Shown here: positions 46,900-58,763 of the stretch, piece after piece | How positions within the stretch are numbered: position 1 is the first letter of the stretch | Layout: every line of letters begins with the position of its first letter | Made by a program: the position numbers and the translations under genes | The notes under the pieces: generated by a model | Told to the model about the DNA's origin: nothing | Database searches by the model: none | Seen by the model: only the letters and a program-made list of their open reading frames with translations | Assembly (NCBI GenBank): GCA_003427395.1 | Contig: BFEA01000389.1 | Span: forward strand, 924,167-988,166 | Origin: Chara braunii | Lineage: Eukaryota > Streptophyta > Charophyceae > Charales > Characeae | Length of the DNA: 64,000 nucleotides | Direction: 5' to 3'

Positions 46900-48760
46900 G
46901 TTCTGCAGTCGGCCGAACGTCTGAACGTGTCAAGAGGGGGTCCCAAACGTTCGGGCGTTCAGGTTCGGGCGTTCAGCCCGTCCTGAACGCCGGTAACCCT
47001 GACTGGAGACATAAAAAACAAGCAACCCATACAATGATAATAAGAGTAAAAAGTCACATAATAGATTAAGAAAATTATAAATACGAAAACTAAAAATTAA
47101 ATAAATGATAATAAATAATTAATAATAATAAATAATAAATAATAAGTAATATATTAAATAAATAAATAAATAAATCAAAATAAAATAATTAAAAAAAAAT
47201 AAAAAAACTACTCAATTAAACAATAATAAAAAAAAATGAAAATTATTTTTTTTACACATCCCCCCCAAATAAAAACTCCCCATAAAATTGAACAATTTTT
47301 ATTTAAAAATGTTTACTGAAAAATAGCTGAAAAACTTTTTAACCACACACGCATCACATCGAATGCCCACTCCTTATTCAGGGTAATAAAGGACACCCAC
47401 GCCGCCTGCAAGTAAACTAACATCCACAACACATAAATAAGCATACGAGAAATAAGACAGATACAAGTTATGGGAGAATTTGTTTAAAAAAAAAAACAAC
47501 AACAAAGATCTAACAACGCTAGCACCCACTCTACCGCATACACAAAAAGAAGTAACCTCCGAAAAAAACAAAAATCCCACGCGGGGCCAAACCAAAACGA
47601 CACCCGCGCCAAGCAAAACAAATAAACCACACACATCATCACACCCAAACGATGCGACTTACTCCACACACGACAACGACATAAGCAACATGCCGAACAA
47701 ATCCCAACCCACTTACGATCACGCACACACGCCATAGCCATTTCAAAACTCCAAAACGACAAAACAACACAGAAACTACACAACACTTGCATTCTAATAG
47801 GATAAAGGAAGCACATGTATTGAACAAACACAAAGCATGCAAAACGTTGCTTCACACGGGCATACCACCTGCACTACCCGTTGCTGCATGAAGAAATCAC
47901 ACACAATCACCCCAACCCCCCTCTAGACCTACTATAGCCATGGCCCTCGCTGCCACCCTCCCCACCAAATACGCTCACACCTTAATTATATCATACCTAC
48001 TTACCATTCATCAAAGAAATACGAACCCTGCAAAACCACTACGACACTCTCTCTATATAATATACATATTACTACGGCAAACACCATCTACAACAAGGTA
48101 AACTGGCAATGCTCGACGGTCGTTCCCCGTCCCACGTTCACCTTTCCGCAACAGTACAACATACTTTGCCTTCCTCGCCTACGCTTGCGTGCCGAACAAG
48201 CACGAGCGACCTAATGCTCGCGGACCTACAGCGCCATCACTAACACTCTCTGGTCCCCTCCTGCCATCGCTGCACTCCATTGCGTGCTACGAGCGGCCCA
48301 ACACACAGGGAGAATGACGTCCGTTGAAGAGATGTCGTCTTCACATGCATTCTGCTCATAGGTTCACTCGAACATACCGCTAACTTTCCCCAAGCCCCCT
48401 CTTCCCTCATCTCCCCCTAACCTGCCTGACTTACAAACTAACGTGGAGCTACATCCTTCTGACGAGCTGCTATGGGTGCTAAGCGGCGAAAAGCGCGCTT
48501 CAGGGCATGCACCCTCCCTATGGCTATTTTCAACAACCATCGCTAACCTTAATTACTAACTTTAATTACTTAAATGTTCCCACATAATCTAAATCGCAAA
48601 CCCCTCTTGCATCCTCACAGATGAGTTGATGGTTAAAACAGCCACTATGTTTAAAGTGCTACTAACCTATCGCGATATGACATATGTTATGTTCTTGTTT
48701 CCCGTATATACGGGGTGGCCGTGTTTACACACACCCACTACACACATACACATGCACACA
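45702..48760 (+). repeat. Large non-coding repeat unit, copy C, 3'-truncated
   Basis: Starts AACATCACCC immediately after copy B, repeats the 11-bp hairpin (45894-45924), is interrupted by the hAT-type element at 46064-47001, and follows copy B up to the (CA)n at about 48740, where similarity stops. Confidence 0.78.
46064..47001. mobile_element. Non-autonomous hAT-type transposon, about 938 bp
   Basis: The left end CAGAGTTGCCAGGCCGAACG and the right end, whose complement is CAGGGTTACCGGCGTTCAGG, are imperfect TIRs with the typical hAT start CAGRGTTRCC. An 8-bp target duplication with one mismatch flanks it (ACTGAAGA 46056-46063, ACTGGAGA 47002-47009). CGTTCGGGCGTTC motifs cluster just inside both ends, as transposase-binding subterminal repeats do. 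The interior has poly-T and a 145-base gap (46718-46862). Copies A and B lack it at this position. Confidence 0.82.
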
Positions 48761-49160
48761 TACCCGCGCACGCACACACACACACATACATACACATTCA
48801 CACATTCACACATTCATACACACACAAATTCAAACATAGACTCACATCCACATCCACATAAACTTCTTCTCTCCGTTTTTTCTGTTTTTAATTTTTTGGA
48901 ATTCCATAAAATTCATTGTTTCCTTAAAAAAAAAAATGGGTTTGTAGGGTTTGAAACACCCTACAACCCCATTTTATTTTTTATTTTTTTGGCTATTATT
49001 TTTTACGAAAAAAATCATTGAAAAACGTGGCTGTTATGTGACTGACCCCAACCGCGGATGCGACCATGAATATGACAACCCTCTGAGCCTGATCCCACGG
49101 CCACGGCCGCAGGGTATACATAGGCGGCCGGAGCTAGGAGGACCAGATGTTCTAGAACCA
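48761..49160. repeat. (CA)n tract and an 18-bp-arm hairpin
   Basis: CA and CACATT repeats to about 48850. AAAATGGGTTTGTAGGGT (48933-48950) pairs with 48958-48975 at 17 of 18 positions across a 7-nt loop. No gene. Confidence 0.75.
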
Positions 49161-50480
49161 TTACGGACCACGAGTTGTGGGGGAGAAAATCGATTTTTTC
49201 ACCCATTGTAATCGCAATGCTTGAATTTGTGTAGCTGGGTCTATGACCCCTAGCACCCCCCGAGCTTTGGGCTGAATAATTGAGTCCCACGCTACCCTGC
49301 TGATAGCCTTGCTGTTCGCACTATCCCCCCTCCAAAGGAAGGCCGTTCCCTTTCTTTTAAGCCTCTTCAATGCTCCTTTACTCAGTGGTCAGAGCACTAA
49401 CTTGTACCAAAAGGCTGAAAAAGCAATGTTATTGATAACCAGCACTCAACCATAAAGGGAGGTGTGCTTATTTTTGAAGTTAAGACGTTTTTACAGGGCG
49501 GGGGTGCTTATCCACTCGTCATTAGCTGGTGGGCACCCAACTGCCATCATGGACACCCCTAAAATTCTCAGTGGGGGTTGTAATGGCATCCACGTGACTT
49601 GCGACGAGCCTGAGGGGCTCCCCCCTTGGTAGTGGATCCACCACCCTCGTGTCTTGCTTCCCCAATTCACTACCATCTCAGAGACTTTTGTTAACCTTTC
49701 CATCGTTTTCTGAATTTCCTCTAAGTTGTTGTGCGTGACCTTGACCATGATTGTGAGATTGTCTGCGAAAATGGAGCAGATGAGGATGACCTCCTTTGGT
49801 ATCTGAGATTCGAATCCCAGTAATGCTCTTATGACCCCGAAGGTTGGCGGTCAGTGCCTCCATAATAATCAAAAATAAAAAGGGGGCGATCGGGCTGCCC
49901 TGGCGAACCGATTGTTCTAGCCTTAGAGGCGGTGCCAAATTCCCATTGACTTGAATGCAAATAATCACATTTTGATGAGGGATTCGAACCCACCGCACGA
50001 ATACCGGTCCAAGATTCATTCTTCCTAAACTTTTATCCTGAAAAAGCCAGTCGATGTGATCATAAGCTTTTTCAAAATCGATGAAGACCAATTCCGCATT
50101 TTGGCGAGTATGAGGGGCTAGTTGTAAGACATAATGCACTATGAGGATGTTCTCCTGGATGTTCCTATTTTGCATAAACTCGGTTTGTGATGAATGAATA
50201 ATATCCTCCATTACAGGGATCCTTCGACTGACCAAGACTTTAGACAACATCTTATAGACGACCACGAGAAGTGTAATGGGACGGTAGTTGTGAATGTCCA
50301 TCTTATCCCCTTTCTTATAAAGGAGGGTCAACACCCCTTGCCCCGCCCTCTTGCCCATTTTCCCTGTCCTCCATACTTCCCCATTAAATTCCATGACGTC
50401 TTGACTTAGATAATCCCATGTGGTCTCCCAAAACTTTTTGGGAAAGCCATCTATCCCTGATGCTTTATCCTCCTACATTT
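49161..50480 (-). mobile_element. LINE reverse-transcriptase fragment, inactivated
   Basis: On the minus strand from about 50480: DKASGIDGFPKKFW, LTLLYKKGD...NYRPITLL, SQTEFMQNRNIQENI, FIDFEKAYDHIDW (first catalytic Asp), VRQGSPIAPFLF, then after a frameshift near 49800 the active-site block reads FADN (49758-49769) where FADD is expected. Next come WGSKTRGWW and, in another frame, FLWRGDS...VAWDSIIQP...GVLGVID...ALRLQWV (49161-49370), the usual region after the RT. Order and motifs fit an L1-like plant or algal LINE ORF2. The Asp-to-Asn change and the frameshifts show it is dead. Both ends are missing. Confidence 0.85.
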
Positions 50481-52479
50481 GCATGGGGGTCGTCTATATA
50501 TCTAGTTTAGAGAGTGAAACTTCAAGAGACTCTCAGTGCTCTGGCGACAAAGCCTTTTCTATGGGCCTTGCTTACTGTGAGATGTTTCATCATGATAATG
50601 TATGTGTCAGGACAAGAGGTCTTTGTAAAAGCTACGAGCGATTTTAGTCCAACTGACCGTGGTTATGACCGGATCCGACTCCCTTGTCTCCGGTGTCGAG
50701 CGCATCGGTCCTGCACCGCACAGGGCAGCGCGGGATACTCCCGGCCGCGTCACGCAAGAGTTGGTCTTAATCCTCACTGCAAGCACATAGTGGAGCTTCC
50801 GCAAGCCGCTCCGGCCGAGTGCGCCAACCATACCTCTCGCAAGCCCCTACGACAAGATAGGGCCTACGCGAGGCACGACTTACCTCCACCTCACGGGAGC
50901 TGTCACCTCCCTTCGGTGGGCGTATCCACGTCGAGCTACCTGTCCACAGTACGAAAGCTAATCAGTTGCAATCGCAGAGGAGGATCAGCCGAGGGCGTTT
51001 GTCGTTCGTTTTAGCATAGGGGGTACGCGCAGTATTACGCCTCTATCGAACCCGCACGCGAACCGGCATCTTGGGGGGCTGAGGTCCCAAGCGCGACTCG
51101 TCACCGGTCGACTAGGAAGCATCTCACGCGCCACGCGCACACCACTATAAAGAACATAAAAATAAACACACACACACCCACACACGTACATATAAATATA
51201 CAGAATAACACAGAATAAACAACGCGACAACACTCCTAGTCCCTTAGTAGCCATCCCATAACTCTCCGATGTGGAAATCGGATAGGCATCGCGTGCGAGA
51301 CAGTATAAAACCGCGCGGACGCAGGGCTAACTCATATCGACTCGCAATGCAAGTGTACGTAAGCGGTCGCAGTGATGGCGTACTATGTAGCACCCATACT
51401 CATGCGGTCCTCGTTAATCTCTAGGTTCGCATTCGACACTCAATTGTCGGCCGACACGCGTCTTGAGGGATTCATCTCTCGACTCTGGACAACCGCCACG
51501 TGCGGTTGAGAACCACACCCTCTTCTGCACCCTGCGAAGAGTGGGTGGTACACAAGTTCATACCTGTGGTGGAAATCGTCTCTTATTGCCCTGGAGACCG
51601 GCTCCATCACCTAGGGCTTGGAGATAAATCAAGAGGTTTGACTTTAACGGCTGCCACAGACTACAACGTCCAACCACAGAAACTCTAAAAGAGAAAACAT
51701 AAAGGAGGATCCTCCCTCTTCTCTCAAATGTACGATCTGTTTAACCCTTACACGTGGTCCTAGTAGGCCACGCGAAACACTCAAGACATATGTATTTACA
51801 TATATATATATATATATATAGGGTTATAAATATGTAACGATCACTTCTCACAATCACAGTGGGGCTCCTCTCAGCCATATATATATGTATGTGAGCGCAG
51901 ACAGTCAAATCCAAAGTCTGAATCACCAAACATACNTGCAATCACATTAAAGATTCAACCAAAAGTCCATGCACTACACGGGGTCAACTTCAACCATTCT
52001 TTGCACTCACACCCTTTGCTTTTAGCCATACAAGCCTCACTCTTTGTGCAACTCTCAAAATAAAATACTCAGTACTTTTTCTTCAAAAGACCATTCAAAT
52101 AAAGTCCGATCGAAAACACAACAAAACAGTTCAAATCACAAGGCTAAAGCCTTTAGGTTGAGTGACAGGAGTGAATTGGAGTTGAATCGTAAATTGCCGA
52201 ATCGGTATCAGTGATAACAGAAGGTGATCCTTGTAGGATCAAGCTCAATTTAACCCAAATCTTGAATTAATCGATCAAGAAGACCTGTAACACAAGACAA
52301 GCCAATCCCCAAGCTAAAATCATAAGTGTATGGAGAATACAACTCCATAGCACATTCTCACAAAAAACCCTTCTACAAGCTAAGCCTAGACCTACCTCTA
52401 AGCCAACGCCCAACGGAAGGCAGACCTATGGCAGCATTTCCCCTATTCAGGACGGATTGTCAGAAACAAAACAAACTCT
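50481..52479. other. No supported gene
   Basis: GC-balanced sequence with a 166-codon ORF (50514-51014) that has no recognisable domain, a TATAAAA at about 51305 and a (TA)n near 51800-51820. It could be retroelement non-coding DNA, but no LTR pair was found. Confidence 0.45.
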
Positions 52480-52975
52480 AAATCTGGAAGGTCAAATTTT
52501 GTCTAACTTCCTGAACTAGTAAAAATTTGGGCAGCACTCCCTTTAGAAAAGAAGCCTTTCTAGATTTTTACTAAGTCAGATATGAACTCAGAAGCAAGAC
52601 CCGAGTTCAACTAAGACAAAAATTTAACTAACTCATTAGATTTGTAAAAATTTTGGCAACACTCTCTTTGGAAAAGTGGTAATCTAAGATTTTTACAAAG
52701 ATAAGTTCAAAATCTAAAATGACTTTGATTTCTCAAGGTTCAATTTTGTCTAACTTCCCGAATTAGCAAAAATTTCGGCAGCACTCCCTTTAAAAAATGA
52801 GACTCTCGAGATTTTTACTAAGTTATATGTAAAAGTTAGACAAGTTGAACTTTGAAAAGACAAAATCTGACAAACTCCTTAGTTTTGTAGAAATTTTGGC
52901 AGCGCTTCCCGTAAAGAAAGTCACTTACAAAGATTTATACAAGACCAAGTATAACAAATGATCTAAAAAAATGCA
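52480..52975. repeat. Four-unit tandem array of about 122 bp, each with a hairpin
   Basis: Each unit has GTAAAAATTT.GGCAGCACTC (variants) followed about 30 bp later by AGATTTTTAC, which pairs with the start. Hairpins begin near 52518, 52643, 52765 and 52886, a period of 121-125 bp. Sequence between units is diverged. Confidence 0.72.
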
Positions 52976-53005
52976 AAAATTAACCTAAGTAAAAATAAAC
53001 TAAGC

Positions 53006-53098
53006 TAAGAAAATGCAGGAATTTGTCAAAATAAACTTAGCTAAGAAAATGCAGGAATTTGTCAAAATAAACTTAGCTAAGAAAATGCAGGAATTGAA
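53006..53098. repeat. 36-bp tandem repeat, about 2.6 copies
   Basis: The unit begins AAGAAAATGCAGGAATTTGT and ends CTTAGCT. Copies are identical over the overlapping parts, so the expansion is young. Confidence 0.9.
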
Positions 53099-53310
53099 AC
53101 CAACTCCTATGGCTCTAGCACGTGGCGAGCAACTAAAGCGATTACCTATTAAACTGAAACTCAGACTAAGTAGTAGTCGCACTCAGTCACATGCAGGCCA
53201 AACCACAAAGGTAAGTACTCTCACCATCCCGAAGTCAATTTATATAAGACAGTTCGTGAATCCTCAAGTAATTCAACCTTTATACCCAACTTACATATGA
53301 CACAATGCTA

Positions 53311-53930
53311 GACCATTTGGCTTGGAAACAATGTCCAACGTGCCTTAAGATATACACGAACATGTTGCACTACTACTTCTCTCTTCTTTGGGCATTTGGC
53401 TTAGACCATTCGGCTTGGAAACAATGCCTAACCGCCCTGAACTGTTTAATATCAAAATTTAATAACTTTATGACTTTGTTCTCAAAAGAAAATGCAAATA
53501 TGAGCAGGGGACTGAACCATTCGGCTTGGAAATAATGTTCAGCTTGCCCAGACTACTTCCAATTATACTTAGTAATTTCCCTTCTCTTTTTAGTGACATG
53601 GCTTAGCGCTGGACCATTCGGCTTTGAAACAATGCCCAACTGCCAGTTCACATGCAAATATAAGTAAAATAGTTTTTTTTATACTCAGTTTATACTTGTG
53701 TGCGTGGTTTTCAGGCTAAACCATTCAGCTTAGAAACAATGCTCAACCTTGGACCAAAATCCTCCCTCAGAATAAAACAAGAACGTAAACCCTTCAAATC
53801 AGGCAAACCCTCAGAAATTATACACAAGAACCAGACCATTCAGCTTAGAAACAATGCTTGACCCTTCAGAAAACAACCAAATAAACATAGCCTTGAGCCA
53901 TTTAGCTTAGAAACAATGCCCAGTCCTTGG
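53311..53930. repeat. Seven spaced copies of a 28-bp motif
   Basis: CCATTCGGCTTGGAAACAAT-like sequence followed by GCCCAAC-like bases recurs near 53311, 53404, 53514, 53611, 53718, 53834 and 53895. Sequences between the copies are unrelated in length and content (spacing 61-116 bp). Confidence 0.8.
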
Positions 53931-55603
53931 TTGACCCAGTCAAACGCATGAAGTCTGCTTTCCTCCCACCTTCCCCCAATTCACCCCTTTGTCTGCTTTC
54001 AATCAAAATAAATATGAAACTTATGCTCCACTCTAATACATTCCTTCCATTCAGTCTAATCAAGTTCTGAAAGAAGGCAAAGTCATAGGGGCAATCTCAT
54101 ACATACATCAGTCAAACTAAAGGGAGATAGGCAAAAAGGGATATAGTGGGGTTGTACAGATAGAAAAGGATATACCTGATAGTTCCATGCCTTCAAAACC
54201 TCGCCTAGGTTCCGGCAGAGTTCCCGCAATCGGTGGGTGAACTCCCCACAAAGTCTTGCTGCGGTCCTACGGGTTGCGATCCCTCATGCCGTCTTCCTCT
54301 CAGAACCAATAGACTAGACTTAGAGCCAGAAGGGCAGAAGGAGGGGTTTCAGATGCTCGAGATACAGGAGAGGGACTGACTTAACTCCCAAGAGAGGGCC
54401 TTGATATCTTGATACGCCAGAGGGCCCCGCAATGGTAGCCATAGCGAACAACATTTGGTCAAATTAAAGTCACTGCCAACTGTCGACCTCCTGACGACCC
54501 TCTAGACTTGCAGCAATAGCTCCTTCCAGCAAAGTTCAGCTTCATCGCCAAGCATATTGGCCACGGGTAAGTTTACAAGCTTGGGACTCACCTCCAACTG
54601 CTTCAACAAGTGAGATGAACAACGTACTGGCAAAATAACTAAGTTTGCGCCCTGCGTAGGTTTGGTGAGATGAGGAGCACACTGATCAACACGCACATCT
54701 GCAGCCCTCCCAACTGGTCTGCTGTAACAATTTAGCCAATAGGTAATCCTTCAAGCCCGCGACTTGTTTCTCCCTGCTTGAATAGGCACGGCGGGCAACG
54801 CTTTGGCCAAGCCGGTAAGTCTTTTGTCCCGGGCTGGTCTCACTCTACATCAGTTGGCAGAAGATAAGAAGTGCATCGATCATCTGGTGTGCTTGCAACC
54901 TCCTTGACTTGCCTCTGGCTGCCCCTTACGACAAGCCGAGTAACTTCTCGGCTGACAGGCACACCTTAAACTTTTTAGCCCGTCAGTAGCTGCTTTGCCC
55001 AACACTGTTCGATTTTGTGCGTCATGCACGTGGGATGCAGCGCGGAAACCATCAAGTGAAGCACAAGATAGTATGAGCTATTCAACAGTACTGCAGGAGG
55101 CTACGGGACTAACGGACCAGCAGATCGGTAACTGTAAAGCGGAGCACAAGGCACCAGCAACAAGACAACCAACCTACAGGGTACACATGGAAGGCGCGGC
55201 CAACGGATAGGTAGTACGACAGCGATGAAGCTAGGCGCACGACGATACCCACAACACGGTTACACCGAACAACGAACACATCAACCTGCAAAGAACCTTA
55301 TGCTAAACAAGCGGGACACAGGTAGTAGGGCAGCGGCGGGGTGCAGGCGAGAACGTCCACACATCCAACACGGATCGGAGTGAGCAGCTTATGACTAACT
55401 CAGATCACGATTGAACCTCGCAGACTGTTAGCTCCCACCACCCACTGAGCCCGATACTAGGTGCAGCAGTCAGATGCCAACTGCAATGAGTCACCGCATC
55501 GCACCGCAGCGTTTAGCAATAACTACCACTACGGCACACAGTTGTTAAGCCCAAATAGCAACTGCGACAACCACAAGGCAGCAACAAGAGCCGCCTCTCC
55601 TTG
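53931..55603. other. No supported gene
   Basis: GC-balanced sequence with no coding frame longer than about 71 codons and no recognisable motif. It ends at the target site of the foldback copy 3. Confidence 0.5.
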
Positions 55604-56124
55604 AACAGAAAAATTCCCACGAGAAATGAAAGTTAAAAAAACATTCAAAAAAAAAAAATCCTTCATATTTTTAAATTATCATTTCAATGTTCGTTCAATT
55701 CTAGAATTTCCAGTTTTATTTGATAAGTTCCCGTCTAAAAATGAGCTTTCCTTTCCAACGACATCTATTTGTTCAAGATGGAAGGAAAGTCTGGATGAGT
55801 TTATGAAATGTTTTAATTAAATTTTCATTCTACTACAACAAATATCTTCTAATTTATATTGGATTAACCTATTTATGATTGAAAATCCTTACTTAGAATG
55901 ACAGTCCAATTAAAATATTTCATGAACTCATCCAGACTTCCATTCTATCTCTAGCATGCAGTCCAAATAAGAAGAGATACCCTATTCTTGGAATGAAAGT
56001 TTGCAAGTAAGATGAAAACTTTAAAAATTGGAATGACATTTTTAAAGATGGAATGCAAATTTGAAATTTAGATTGTAATTTTACTATAGAATGATTATTT
56101 AATTATAAGAAATTTTTCCGTTGT
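55604..56124. mobile_element. Foldback element, copy 3 (521 bp) with target duplication
   Basis: Same family as the two copies inside repeat unit A, here in unrelated flanking DNA, which proves independent mobility. TCTCCTTG occurs directly on both sides (55596-55603 and 56125-56132). Ends are AACAGAAAAATTCCC and ...AAATTTTTCCGTTGT. Confidence 0.82.
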
Positions 56125-58763
56125 TCTCCTTGGTGCTCTCACGCAGTAGCACGTCGCGCACAACATTTCTCTAATGCCCAAAGTGATCTGCAACCGACGA
56201 ACTCCAGCAAGGCTAAGCACCATCCACAACCCACTTGCTTTCGGCTCAGAGAAAACTTCTCCTTGACCTTTGCAGTTGCGACCGGTCACACTGTGGCACG
56301 ACCGTCCTCAGTAGCTGCAGTTTGGTCTTGGGCGATGCACTCCTCTCCTCTCGAGGTAAGATCCGAAATTCTCCCCTGACTCCCTCGGTAGAATGAGCTA
56401 AGGATGGATCTTCCGATAGAACGCGGAAAGGCACACCGCCACCCCGAAGTTCGCTGATATGAGCAAGATCGATATGAACCTCCTGTTAACACATCAGTCA
56501 ATCTGCACCTAAAGACTAGTGTAGGCAAGTCTCCAACCTCGCGCTCGTCTGCCAATACTCCGATCACTTGCCTGAGCAAAACCATAATGAATCTTCCGTT
56601 GATTCCAGGTAAGTTCACCTTTTTTTCATAGCCCTTTTTATGCACAACCCCGCACCTTACACCGCCAAATCCATCGCTCTAGTCCAAGAATCCGTGCCTA
56701 CTAATGCATTTACTCACTCCTAAAAGTCCGAAATCACATCCCCACTTGCCCGCTTCCATCAAGAAACATGCAAGTTATGAGCTTCGTTTCAGTTCCACCA
56801 TATCTGTCCCTTCGCCTGACATCTTACCTCCATCTACCAAACAATACACTACCTAACCCACTAATCGGACCGTACCGTTCGATTTGCCCAAGGTTAAAAC
56901 CCCGGGATTGCTTTCCTTTCTCTAATACACCGGGTCTTCCAGTGTGATTCGGTTCACGGAGAGCTTCCCCGCCCTTTTCGCGAGTCTCCTCTACAGCGAC
57001 CGCGCAACCTCTAATGGTCATGCCGACCAACCCAACCACTCACTCCCTATTCCGACTTCATGGCTCGACTCGCAGCGTCCTGGAATCCCAGAGTTCAATC
57101 TCAGTTTGCCTGATTTCGTTAAAAATTAGGCGAACTGTTCATTCTTTCATTCCTCCATTCTCGCTCGTTCGTCTCACCCCCGCGCACACTTTTCCTTACT
57201 CACCTCCTTAACCACTAACCCATGGCCAATTCTAACCGCACCATCACACTCGCCCGACCCACAAACCCCAAATTCGCATCTTCCCCTGCCCGAATCCGTT
57301 AAGGATCGGGTGAGATGGATGATTTCAACCCCCGCTTCCCCTTCACCTCCGTTGCCATCTCCGCCCTTGTCGTGCGTGCACCCGGCGCATGTTCGCGCCC
57401 AGATTCAGTTCTTTCTTCGCTGCCTTTGCGGCCCCGAGTTGCGGCCCCGGGCTCCTCATCTCCTCTCGCTACCAATGCAGCCTTCAGCAGGCAGCGGTCT
57501 GACGACGCTCGGCTTAGTCAATATGCCCAACCGATTTTGCGATCGTAGGAGGACCTCCAAACGACTACTACTAGACGGTCCGATTAGTCTTTCGCCCCTA
57601 TACCCAATTCGTCATTGCCTGGCAGGCTGCCGCTACAGCCTCCCCTATTCCGCTTAGCTCAGGCGGAGCTCACCGCCACCTCGAACCCTCAACGGCCAAG
57701 CTCCCACTCCTACAGCTTGCCGCGAAACTGAGGGTGAAGCTTGCTGCAAGGCCTAGCTTGAAGCGTGGGCCTTGATGAACTGGCCCTGGTACGGTCCCTC
57801 GGCGGCAACAACAAATACTCAAATGAGAACTTTGAAGACCGTAGTGGGGGAAGAGCTTTGTGCGGCTGACCCTTTCAGTCCGCGGCCAGCCCCGATACAT
57901 GCCCCGCGATCTTTCGTGTCCCAACGGGCAAGCACACACTCAATCACTCACTAGCTTGCATGCACGTCGGACTCGCCGACCCGTATTCCAAGACGGTGGA
58001 ACAGAGGACCTTCACCAGCACCCCGAATACACAAGGAACCCCTAGGTCAACGAAAGAGAGGCGCGTGCTCAAGGTCCTCGACCGCCATGACGACCACTAA
58101 ACCCGGCGTCACGTCCAAGTCAAAGAACGCCGGGTCATAAAAATAGTACTACAACAGATAATAAAATACTTAGCAACTTTTAACTGCGTGAAGACGATGG
58201 ACGAAGGAAAAGGAAAGCGCTAACACCGTTTTGACGCCGCCGACGGCAAAACCAAGGGGGATGGCCTCGCCAGACCCTCACCCCCTCGGTCCATTCACGC
58301 TACTCTGATATCCCCACGTCGTCGCCGCTCGTCCTTAATCCCCGAATCTCTCTGATGAAAGTCCGACACCACAACTGCAAGTACTAGGCCCAAGTCTTGG
58401 TCTAACTCAAGCGGATACCTAAAATAAACCAATATTGCGCGACGCGCAGACCCATCAAAACGCTTTCAAAACCATTGTTGTCGATGCCATCCTCCGCACG
58501 TACGCACGAGTCACCGGTAAGCGCATCAATGAAAAGAAAAAATCTGTTTAATCCTAGCTTAATCAGATAAACAGAAATCCGGTCGGCGATCAAACCGGTT
58601 CTTCAGTCATCAACAAATAAAAATCACGCGCGCCTCAAGCCTGTGCGCCCACACACTCTCTGCTCTAGCCAACCATCCAGACAACGCAAACTACAGATGC
58701 AGCCGCGCCTAGCGCGGTATACCTAAACTTTAAACAAAACTGATTTTCTATTGCTTGCAAAAA
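56125..58763. other. No supported gene
   Basis: GC-balanced sequence. ORFs up to 119 codons exist on both strands, but none has a recognisable domain, a paralogue or convincing composition. It may be old retroelement sequence. Confidence 0.45.

Noticed and set aside
50514-51014. 166-codon ORF as a gene
   Set aside because: No recognisable domain, Cys/Arg/Ser-rich composition typical of chance frames, and it overlaps the end of the LINE fragment.
53311-53930. CRISPR array
   Set aside because: Spacing is irregular (61-116 bp), repeats are degenerate, there are no cas genes and the setting is eukaryotic.
51250-58760. LTR retrotransposon
   Set aside because: A TATA-like box and arrays hinted at one, but no pair of long direct repeats, primer-binding site or gag-pol frame could be found.
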